NCBI RefSeq assembly: GCF_902833085.1
Contig: NZ_CADFEB010000014.1
Location: 1-64,000 of the forward strand
Origin: Burkholderia ubonensis
GTDB lineage: Bacteria; Pseudomonadota; Gammaproteobacteria; Burkholderiales; Burkholderiaceae
Reading direction: 5' to 3'
DNA length: 64,000 bases
Under the pieces are notes generated by a model. It was given only the letters and a program-made list of their open reading frames with translations. It was not told the origin of the DNA and did not search any database. The stretch's first letter is position 1; each line of letters begins with the position of its first letter. Below are positions 35,018-41,621 of the stretch, piece after piece. The translations under genes were made by a program, and so were the position numbers.

Positions 35018-35025
35018 CGCCGTAA
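35018..35025 (+). repeat. IS66 target-site duplication, left copy
   Basis: CGCCGTAA lies immediately outside the left terminal repeat of the IS66 element and is identical to 37528-37535. Confidence 0.92.
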
Positions 35026-35080
35026 GTAAGCGCCCGAGCAGCACCGTAGTGCAGGTTGTTGACCGCGGAGATCCGCGACG

Positions 35081-36652
35081 CTATCGGATGGGCTCGACGC
35101 GAGCAGTAGACGGCAGCGACGGCGCCACATGCCACGGCAGCAGCTCATCGACGCGGTTGGCCGGATGGTCGGCGATGCGCTCAAGCACGTAGGCGAGGTA
35201 CGCCTCGGGATCGAGGCCGTTCAAGCGCGCCGTGCCGATCAGGCTATACATCGCAGCCGCGCGTTCGCCGCCAGTGTCGGCGCCGGCGAACAAGTAGTTG
35301 CGCCTCCCGATCGCGACGCCACGCAGCGCTCGCTCAGCGATCAGGTTGTCGATCTCTGCGCGCCCGTCGCTGCAGTAGTAGATCAGCGACGGCCAGCGGT
35401 TCAGCGCATACTGGATCGCCTTGGTCGTGTCCGACTTCGCGGAGAGCTTGGTAAGTGTCGCGTCGAACCACCGCTTCATGTCGTCGAGCAGCGGCACCGC
35501 TCGCGCCTGGCGCATGCTGTGCCGTTCGTCGGGTGGCTTGCCGCGGATCTGCTCTTCGATCTCGTAGAGCGCACCGATCCGACGCAGCGCTTCCTCCGTC
35601 ACCGCGTTGGGTCGCACGGCATGCAGGTCGTGTATCTTCCGACGCGCGTGTGCCATACAGGCCGCTTCCTGGATGGTGCCGCCGCGATACAGCTCGGCGT
35701 AGCCAGCGAACGCGTCGGCCTGCAGCACGCCAACGAACTCGGCGAGATGCTGCTGCGGATGCTCGCCGCGTCGATCGGGCGTGTAGGCAAACCAGACCGC
35801 CGCCGGCTCTTCGCAGGCGCTGGGCCGGTCATCTCGCACATAAACCCACAGACGTCCTGTCTTCGTGCGGCCGTTACCCGGCGCCAGTACCGGCAGCGGT
35901 GTATCGTCCGCGTGAACCTTGCCGCCGGCCAACGCATAGCGGCGCACGGCGTCGACCAACGGCGCGAGCAACGCCGTAATGCCGCCCATCCAATACCCCA
36001 TTGCGCCCGGATCGATCTCGACGCCATCGCGCGCATACATGACTGCCTGGCGGTGCAGCGGGATGTGGTAAGCGAACTTCGACACGGCAATGTGCGCAAG
36101 CAGCGCCGGACCCGGGATGCCGCGGTCGATCGGGCGACTCGGTGACGCCGCCTGCACGATGCGATCGCAGCACGCGCAGGCCAGCTTCGGACGGTGATGA
36201 CGGATTACGCGGAAGTGCGCTCGTACATACTCGAGTTGCTCTGCGACGTCTTCGCCCAGCGGCTTGAGCCGCCCACCGCAATCCGGGCAGTCATCGCCGG
36301 CTGGCAGATGGACGCGCTCTTCGCGCTCAAGGTGATCGGGAAGCGGCTTGCGGCCGGCGTTTTCGCGACGCGGACGCCTCGCCTCGGGGGCGGCCGCCAT
36401 ATCCGAGGCGCCTTCGTCGGCCTGCAGGTCTTCCAGCCGCAATTCAAGTTGCTCGATCTGGAGATCCAGCTTCTCTGACTTCCGGCCGAACTGCATGCGG
36501 CGCAGTTTCGCGATCGTGAGCTTCAGGTGCTCGATCTCAAGTGATCGCGACGAGAGCTGTTGGCGCAGCTCGGCGACCTGAGCATCACGCTCAAGCAGCA
36601 ACGCTTTCAGTGCGTTGATGTCGTCGGGCAGCGCAGTCGAGGTCGATTCCAT
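35081..36652 (-). CDS. tnpC: IS66 transposase TnpC
   Basis: This 523-residue IS66 transposase has an N-terminal leucine-zipper-like coiled coil (LLLERDAQVAELRQQLSSRS) and a Cys-x-x-Cys zinc finger (DDCPDCGGRLKPL). The DDE catalytic region begins near GGKVHADDTPLPVL and includes GVLQADAFAGYAELY. The C-terminal IS66 tail (NYLFAGADTGGERAA) is intact. Length is normal. Confidence 0.96.
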   Translation of the reverse strand: MESTSTALPDDINALKALLLERDAQVAELRQQLSSRSLEIEHLKLTIAKLRRMQFGRKSEKLDLQIEQLELRLEDLQADEGASDMAAAPEARRPRRENAGRKPLPDHLEREERVHLPAGDDCPDCGGRLKPLGEDVAEQLEYVRAHFRVIRHHRPKLACACCDRIVQAASPSRPIDRGIPGPALLAHIAVSKFAYHIPLHRQAVMYARDGVEIDPGAMGYWMGGITALLAPLVDAVRRYALAGGKVHADDTPLPVLAPGNGRTKTGRLWVYVRDDRPSACEEPAAVWFAYTPDRRGEHPQQHLAEFVGVLQADAFAGYAELYRGGTIQEAACMAHARRKIHDLHAVRPNAVTEEALRRIGALYEIEEQIRGKPPDERHSMRQARAVPLLDDMKRWFDATLTKLSAKSDTTKAIQYALNRWPSLIYYCSDGRAEIDNLIAERALRGVAIGRRNYLFAGADTGGERAAAMYSLIGTARLNGLDPEAYLAYVLERIADHPANRVDELLPWHVAPSLPSTARVEPIR

Positions 36653-36703
36653 GAGGACAGTTTACGACTGCCCACGATCACGCGAACACCAGTTAACAAT
36701 GGT

Positions 36704-37045
36704 TTACAGCGCGCTGCGCGGGCGCACGGTTTCGACTGGCTGCCGCCAATCGAAACCCTCAAGCAACAGCGCGAGCTGTGCGGTTGTCAGCGCGACCACG
36801 CCAGAGTCGGCGCGTGGCCATGCGAAGCGTCCTTTCTCAAGACGCTTCGAGAGCAGGCAGAGGCCGCCATCGCACCACCACAAGCACTTCAGCAAGTCAC
36901 CGCGCTTGCCCCGGAACACGAACACGTGCCCGCTGTAGGGATCTTTCTCCAGCACGGCTTGCACCTTCGCGGCCAGCGAGTTGAAGCCAGAACGCATGTC
37001 CGTGACGCCCGCCGCGATCCAGATTCGCGTGTTCGGTGGAATCAC
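36704..37045 (-). CDS. tnpB: IS66 accessory protein TnpB (Orf2)
   Basis: This 113-residue IS66 Orf2-like protein has the family pattern VTDMRSGFNSLAAKVQ, GHVFVFRGKRGDLLKCLWWC and LEKGRFAWPR. It is required with TnpA for efficient transposition of IS66-type elements. It overlaps the tnpA stop by 4 bp. Confidence 0.96.
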   Translation of the reverse strand: MIPPNTRIWIAAGVTDMRSGFNSLAAKVQAVLEKDPYSGHVFVFRGKRGDLLKCLWWCDGGLCLLSKRLEKGRFAWPRADSGVVALTTAQLALLLEGFDWRQPVETVRPRSAL

Positions 37046-37458
37046 TTCAGGCAGTCTCGCAGAAACTGTTCGGCGAATTCCTGCGACATCCCGCTGATGC
37101 GAATGCGTCGTTTGCCGACCTCAATCTCGATCTCGCAATTCAGCGACGTCGCGGCGCTCGCCCGCACTTTCTGTTCTTGCGGTGGGGTGTGGCTCGCCGT
37201 GCTTTCCGCAGGCAGTTCGATCACATCAACGGGCAGCAGTGTCACGCAAGGTGCTGGCGTGGCCTGTTGTGCTTCCAGCGATCTTCGTCGCCATTGGGCG
37301 ACCATATTGGCATTCAAGCCATGCCTGCGAGCTACCTCGGCAATCGAGCGATTCGGATCGCTCGCCTCAGTAACGACCGCTTCTCGAAACTCCTTCGTGT
37401 AGTTCCTCGATCCCAGTTGCCGCCCATGTGCCGTTGGCTTCATCAATCTGATTCCCAT
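37042..37458 (-). CDS. tnpA: IS66 accessory protein TnpA (Orf1)
   Basis: This 138-residue protein has a helix-turn-helix of the IS3/IS911 OrfA kind (SIAEVARRHGLNANMVAQWRRR). The C-terminal part is the IS66 Orf1 type. An internal ATG (MKPTAHGRQLG) five codons later is an alternative start. Confidence 0.94.
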   Translation of the reverse strand: MGIRLMKPTAHGRQLGSRNYTKEFREAVVTEASDPNRSIAEVARRHGLNANMVAQWRRRSLEAQQATPAPCVTLLPVDVIELPAESTASHTPPQEQKVRASAATSLNCEIEIEVGKRRIRISGMSQEFAEQFLRDCLK

Positions 37459-37527
37459 TACATCTGATGGGAATCAGATTGCCTACGTCGCCCTCTCCCG
37501 AACAGACGGTACTGATCGAGTGCTTAC

Positions 37528-37535
37528 CGCCGTAA
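37528..37535 (+). repeat. IS66 target-site duplication, right copy
   Basis: CGCCGTAA adjoins the right terminal repeat and is identical to 35018-35025. Confidence 0.92.
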
Positions 37536-38109
37536 TGCGTTGTCCTGAAATTCATTGGTTAGTGTTAGTGCCAACTCGCCAAGGCGAGATCCCGTGAGGG
37601 CAAGGGCATGGTGTTCAGGAGACACCAGAGCCTCGAATGAGGCGTCCGTCTTGCTCCCTGTTGGAAGTCCAGACGGAGGTAATGCAAGACGAAAGTGTTG
37701 TGAACGTGGACGAGTCCTCCTATGAGGTGAGTGGGATGAGACATGCAGCGGGAACCCTGTGCGTCGCGCACAGGCAATTGCTGCAAAGGACAGTGCGCCA
37801 GACGGCGCGGTAGGGATGAGTTCAAACAGACGAAGAAGGCTCCGCCCTTGGGTAGGGCCGGTATGCGGTCGGAGCCTGGGCATACCTGGGGTGGCTCCAC
37901 CCTGCTGGGCCAGCGCTTGCAGGAACCTGCGCTGTTGGGGGGGCCGATGTACGAAGCCCATCGGTCTTGGCAACTGCCCGGTCAATTTAGTGCGGACATC
38001 ATCATGTAGGCCGCACGCAATAGGAACTGGCTTTCGCCCGCATTGTTTGCGGTGTTACGCGGGTCGTCACTGCGGCGTGCAGTGACGACCCGTTTCGCGG
38101 CAGCATTTG
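37536..38109 (+). other. structured gene-free segment, possible group II intron remnant
   Basis: No credible gene lies here. The stretch 37565-37990 is rich in short perfect hairpins (for example CTCGCC/GGCGAG at 37568-37579 and CCTGTGCG/CGCACAGG at 37757-37773), GAAA-type loops and G-rich turns, reminiscent of the 5' domains of a bacterial group II intron. No reverse transcriptase or domain V was found, so it would be a truncated copy. The identification is tentative. A plain non-coding remnant is equally possible. Confidence 0.3.
38060..38092. terminator. strong hairpin between the structured segment and the STY4528-like gene
   Basis: A perfect 14-bp stem (38060-38073 with 38079-38092) with a 5-nt loop is followed on the plus strand by TTT. 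It lies 18 bp past the stop of the leftward gene at 38110. The short T-run makes terminator function likely but not certain. Confidence 0.5.
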
Positions 38110-39267
38110 CTACGCAGGATGCGGCTGCCATCCCCTGGCCTGCATTGCCTGCGCTGCGATGTTCCCAGCGTTCGTCGAGGTGTTCATGATTTTGCGGATG
38201 TTAGCGATGTGCGCCAGGGCGGTTTCACGCGATGCCGGTTGCGCCGTCGGTTCTGGGCGGTCTGCGGTGCGCGGCGGAGCTGTAGGTCGATTCTCGGCAG
38301 GCCGTGGGGTGGTGGACGTCTCCTTGCGACCTGCCCATAAGCGGAACTCGCCCGCAAAGACGCGCTTCACCAAGGCGAAGAAGTAGGCCACGACATTGCG
38401 CACGGTGCCGCTCTGGCTGCGTGCCTGCAACTCGTCGAGCACTTCCTGGCGATGCTGCGGTGGCAGCCGCCGCAAGGCAGCCTGCACGTCCTTTTGCTGG
38501 TCTGCCTGGGCATTGCTCAGGCAAGGTGGCAAGCTCACCGACTGCGATGCCGGGTCGCCGTCGCCTTCGCGCGCGCGGTACGTACGTTCTTTTTTATACA
38601 TATACGTCTTATACGTACTGCCTTGCTCAGTCGTCATGTGGCGAGCATGCCCGGTCTGTTGCGGAACAAGCGTGCTGCCAGCGGAATCGCCAGGCAATGG
38701 CAGTGGGGCGGCTGCCTCGTTCGCCTGCGGCGGCGGCGTCGGGGGCAAATCATCGTCATCGTCGAGCTGATCGTGGGCCGCAATGGAAGCAGCTTCAGGT
38801 GCCTGCGCCAGCATTGCCTGAGTGTGAACGGCTACCCGATCCACCTGGTTGTTTTCATGGCCGATAGAAGCTTGCAGAAGCGCGGGCAGGCTGGCATCGA
38901 GCGTGCAAGCCTGCTGGAAGTGCAGGGCGCTTTCGTGAACCTGATACAGCTCGCTGAGCACATGGCCGGTCAGAGGATCACGTTGCTGGCCCACCAGACT
39001 GATCCACCCCGTCAGCCGAAGCACGACGAGAACGCGCCGGGCCGTCTCGTACCCGGCCCTCTGCCCCAGCGGGGTAGAGGTGAGATAGCGGCGCAACTGC
39101 CCCAGATTCGCCAGCGGGCTGATGCCTTCCGTAGAGCGCAGCATGCGCAGAACTTGCCAACCATTGCGCTCCAGCGGCGTGAGGCGGGCATCGAGCATGA
39201 GCGAGGCCGGCGTGGCGAACAGGGCGTCTTGCCCCAGCGGGTTGTGGTGGGTGTGGTGGTCTGCCAT
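38110..39267 (-). CDS. STY4528-like pathogenicity-island replication protein
   Basis: This is a 385-residue protein. Its N-terminal region (DARLTPLERNGWQVLRML, GYETARRVLVVLRLTGWISLV) resembles a winged-helix domain seen in island and ICE proteins of the STY4528 type, thought to act in element replication or maintenance. A long acidic/Pro-rich linker (DDDDDLPPTPPPQ) precedes a second helical region with a basic C-terminus. The start MADHHTHHNPLGQ has a GGAG ribosome binding site. The family name is from recollection of such proteins and would need a search. Confidence 0.6.
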   Translation of the reverse strand: MADHHTHHNPLGQDALFATPASLMLDARLTPLERNGWQVLRMLRSTEGISPLANLGQLRRYLTSTPLGQRAGYETARRVLVVLRLTGWISLVGQQRDPLTGHVLSELYQVHESALHFQQACTLDASLPALLQASIGHENNQVDRVAVHTQAMLAQAPEAASIAAHDQLDDDDDLPPTPPPQANEAAAPLPLPGDSAGSTLVPQQTGHARHMTTEQGSTYKTYMYKKERTYRAREGDGDPASQSVSLPPCLSNAQADQQKDVQAALRRLPPQHRQEVLDELQARSQSGTVRNVVAYFFALVKRVFAGEFRLWAGRKETSTTPRPAENRPTAPPRTADRPEPTAQPASRETALAHIANIRKIMNTSTNAGNIAAQAMQARGWQPHPA

Positions 39268-39544
39268 GAGAGTTCTCCAAGGTCTGGGCCAAAGCGGCCC
39301 GTTCCCCTGCATCTCATCGCGTACTGTTCCAGGCGTCAGCCAACAATGCGGTCTGCGCCGTAACCGTTTTATCCGGCAGGCGCAGCGCTGGCACCCGCAT
39401 CCAGACTGATCTATCATCCCGATACCCCCTTGGGGGTACAACTGGGGGTACTTCCAGCGATTCCCGCAAAGGCCGTGGCCCGATTTCCCCGCGAAACCTA
39501 ATGTTCACGGCCCTTTGCCGACCGATCAACGTTTAAACGTGTGA
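39268..39544. other. right-end region of the island
   Basis: These 277 bp hold no gene. They carry the right arm-type repeats and, near the end, two GATCAACGT copies 19 bp apart (39524 and 39543) flanking a short palindrome AACGTTTAAACGT. The second copy leads into the attR core. Confidence 0.5.
39424..39451 (+). repeat. arm-type integrase-binding repeats, right end
   Basis: Two direct copies of TGGGGGTAC-like sequence (39431-39439 and 39443-39451) and one inverted partial copy (ATACCCCC, near 39422-39429) match the motif clustered at the left end of the island. Confidence 0.6.
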
Positions 39545-39555
39545 TCAACGTCTGA
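39545..39555 (+). repeat. attR core direct repeat
   Basis: TCAACGTCTGA is identical to the end of ychF. The sequence after it is GC-rich and of backbone character. Confidence 0.75.
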
Positions 39556-39587
39556 GCACCGCCCCGCGCCAGCCGGCGCGTCTGCGC

Positions 39588-39620
39588 AAGCCCGCGCACC
39601 GTTGAGGTCGCGGGCTTTTT
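39588..39620 (+). terminator. displaced ychF terminator
   Basis: A perfect 9-bp stem (39588-39596 with 39609-39617), 12-nt loop and T5 run lie 33 bp downstream of the attR copy of the ychF stop codon. Without the island it would be the natural ychF terminator. It may now also serve the leftward gene ending at 39658. Confidence 0.75.
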
Positions 39621-39657
39621 CATGGCCGCGCCCGACCGCATGCCGGACGTGCGGCAC

Positions 39658-40434
39658 TCAAAATATCTTCTTCCACGAGGGCTTGCCGGCGTCCCGGTCG
39701 ACGAGATCCGCATCGGGAACGGCAACCGCATTGCCGGGCAGCGAAGCATCGCGCGGAACGGCGGCAGTCACGACGCCCCCGACGGCGCTTGCCCCGGATT
39801 GGTCAGTGATGTGGACCTGGAGCCTGTCGCCGGATTCCGGTGGTTCGCGCCGGACGTAGATGTTATACGGAGGCCGGCGATCGCTCGTATCCAGGAAGCG
39901 GACTTCCGCGTCCGGAGAGGCTGCTTTCAGCTGCGCCGCCATTTCCTTCCGGGTGCTGCATTCCGACTTCTCCGTACGCTCCTTGATGTCCGCAATCGGT
40001 CCCGCCACCACGAACGTCTTGCAGTCTTCCGCGCCTATCGCGTTCGACAAGGCTTTCATGTCCTCGCGCTTGAGCCCCTCGGGCGTGGTCAAATGCCCGC
40101 CGCGAAGGCTGCCTCGCCTGGACAGCCCTGTCACCGTCAGGCACGAGCTGATATTGGGGTAGCAGAGGTTCGCGTCGGGACGCGCGCCGAGATCATGGGA
40201 GATCCTGCCGAAACTGTTCTCGGCAACGACAGCGCCCGCCTCGGTTACCTGGCTCTTGAAAGCAGTCGTACCGCTGAAGCGAAAAGGGGATCGCTCCAAT
40301 TGCGCGAGTATCGCCGGCGTCGAGCGTGGTGTGTGCGTGCCGGTCGCCGGCGCGGGAGGCTGCACCGGGGCAGCATCAGTCATCTGCTGCTGTACAGCGG
40401 ATAGTCCTTTGACTTCGAGAGGCATCAGACGCAT
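39658..40434 (-). CDS. hypothetical protein, possible CheD/CNF-like deamidase fold
   Basis: This is a 258-residue protein of no recognised family. A Pro/Ala/Thr-rich N-terminus of about 45 residues precedes a region that, by eye, follows the CheD/CNF1 order of elements. A strand ends at a cysteine (ISSCLTVTGL, C98), then comes RGGH (H114), then VVAGPIAD, a helix, and a strand with RFLDTSDRR. CheD and CNF proteins use such a Cys/His pair to deamidate glutamine. The third catalytic residue is not evident. The N-terminal tail would suit a secreted effector, but no signal peptide is seen. An internal start (MPLEV) is possible. Confidence 0.35.
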   Translation of the reverse strand: MRLMPLEVKGLSAVQQQMTDAAPVQPPAPATGTHTPRSTPAILAQLERSPFRFSGTTAFKSQVTEAGAVVAENSFGRISHDLGARPDANLCYPNISSCLTVTGLSRRGSLRGGHLTTPEGLKREDMKALSNAIGAEDCKTFVVAGPIADIKERTEKSECSTRKEMAAQLKAASPDAEVRFLDTSDRRPPYNIYVRREPPESGDRLQVHITDQSGASAVGGVVTAAVPRDASLPGNAVAVPDADLVDRDAGKPSWKKIF

Positions 40435-41053
40435 ATAGACCGCTCCCGATCCAGCAGGATGGCGCGCAACGTGTTCCGGGCCGGAGGCTGGCTCATGACT
40501 CGGGCAAGCGCAAATTCCACCCGCCCATGCAGCCCCACCCTGTCGTCGCGCTCGACGCCTGCGTGACCTTTCGACGGCCTATCCCTTAGTGAGAGTCATC
40601 CGCCACGCGACACGCGCCGATCCGTCGATGCGGGCCCCGTGCCTGCGTGGTCCGTTCGAGGGGAAATCGCCCGTATCGCACACGGACGCCTCGCCCCAGG
40701 CAATTCACACCTGCAATCCGGAGTCTTCAGCAAGTCCGGCAAATCTGTCCGACAACCTGCGAAAACATCGCCGATCATCCGAATGCTTGCCCGCACACGT
40801 CCCTGTGTGTCGGAGCCGGGCGCCCGGGATCGGCGCCCGACTATCTCGCCATATCCGAATCGTCATTTCTCGCGCCATCTATTTATATTTTTAAAACTAT
40901 GGTGCTATCAAAACGATCGACTCAATTGGAAAAAATCAGACATTTAAAACATAATCCGCCAGCACAATAACTCGCCTCCCGCGCATGCATAAATATCGGA
41001 GGCAATGAAGTCGCTTTATACGATCAAGCATCAATCATATAAGGGGCTGCCAA
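40435..41053. other. 619-bp intergenic region with an AT-rich right half
   Basis: No convincing gene is seen. The left part is GC-rich. From about 40860 to 41053 it is strikingly AT-rich for this genome (TTTATATTTTTAAAACTATGG), a composition often bound by H-NS-type silencers. A frame opening at 41005 behind a GGAGG runs into the next gene in another frame and is probably not a gene. Confidence 0.6.
40926..40955 (+). promoter_or_regulatory. candidate promoter of the secreted-protein gene
   Basis: TTGGAA and CATAAT are separated by 18 bp within the AT-rich region. The -10 is about 100 bp upstream of the ATG at 41054. Confidence 0.4.
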
Positions 41054-41533
41054 ATGAAAAATCATCGCAACCTGTTCCGAGGCGTTTCCGTCGCACTGGC
41101 CGTGTTGTGCATGCCTACGGGGTCGCTATACGCGCAATCCCTCCCCGGGATTCCCGATCCCGCGGCCGTCGGGCTCACCCCGGGCGTCGGGCAAAACGGT
41201 GCGCCGACCGTGTCCGCGTGTTTATACAATTACCGCACCGGCGTCATCCCCGGCTTTCCCACCCAGATCGCATCGGGCTGGATCGAAACCAATCAGCTCA
41301 ATAATCCACAATGCATTCCGCCCGGCGGACTCCCGAGTCCCAATTGGCAGGAAATGACGTATTTCAATAACATGCCCGTGGGATCGACCATCTCCGCCTG
41401 CTGGAATTTCTCATGGCCGGCCAACTGGCAGCCCATTGGCTATGCCACCGATCCGTCGAAGTGCGGCTACTATCCGAGCGGCCCCATGCCGGGCGCGCAG
41501 CCCAATGTCGTATTCCTGAAACGGATGCAATGA
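41054..41533 (+). CDS. secreted hypothetical protein, 159 residues
   Basis: The protein has a Sec signal peptide (MKNHRNLFRG then a hydrophobic core, cleavage near LYAQ). The mature part is Pro/Gly/Asn-rich with several cysteines (SACLYNYRTG, NNPQCIPPGG, ISACWNFSWP, PSKCGYYPSG), which could form two disulfides. No family is recognised. It lies alone behind an AT-rich control region, which suggests acquisition and silencing. An AAGGGG ribosome binding site precedes the ATG. Confidence 0.65.
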   Translation: MKNHRNLFRGVSVALAVLCMPTGSLYAQSLPGIPDPAAVGLTPGVGQNGAPTVSACLYNYRTGVIPGFPTQIASGWIETNQLNNPQCIPPGGLPSPNWQEMTYFNNMPVGSTISACWNFSWPANWQPIGYATDPSKCGYYPSGPMPGAQPNVVFLKRMQ

Positions 41534-41621
41534 CGCCCAAGGCAGCAGGACGCGAGGCATTCGCGCCGTCCGTCCTGCTGCCCCGCATGACCTGCCCCGG
41601 CTCCCGCCGGGGCTGCGCCTC

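Larger units (their letters stand above)
35026..37527. mobile_element. complete IS66-family insertion sequence (2502 bp)
   Basis: Terminal inverted repeats begin GTAAGC and match at 18 of 22 positions (35026-35047 against the reverse complement of 37506-37527). They are flanked by a perfect 8-bp target duplication, the size typical of IS66. All three genes tnpA, tnpB and tnpC are intact and read leftward. A perfect duplication and intact genes suggest a fairly recent insertion, just upstream of the small recombinase gene. Confidence 0.95.
22153..39555. mobile_element. 17.4-kb integrated genomic island at the 3' end of ychF
   Basis: Limits are set by an 11-bp direct repeat TCAACGTCTGA that includes the ychF stop codon (22153-22163) and recurs at 39545-39555. 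Just beyond the right copy lies an intrinsic terminator well placed to be the original ychF terminator. A P4-type integrase sits at the left end facing inward, and both ends carry clusters of GGGGGTAC. Cargo is a Fic/type I RM/ATPase-HNH defence operon, a second tyrosine recombinase, an IS66 element and an STY4528-like gene. No relaxase, coupling protein or transfer gene is present, so any movement would rely on a helper. Boundaries are inferred and have not been tested against an empty site. Confidence 0.8.

Noticed and set aside
37743..38009. 88-codon frame in the structured segment
   Set aside because: No recognisable domain; composition looks like non-coding GC-rich sequence. A faint resemblance of its end to a reverse-transcriptase N-terminus was not strong enough to use.
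41005..41304. 99-codon frame starting behind a GGAGG before the secreted protein
   Set aside because: It overlaps the signal-peptide gene in another frame and turns Arg-rich after 30 codons. The 41054 start gives a coherent exported protein.
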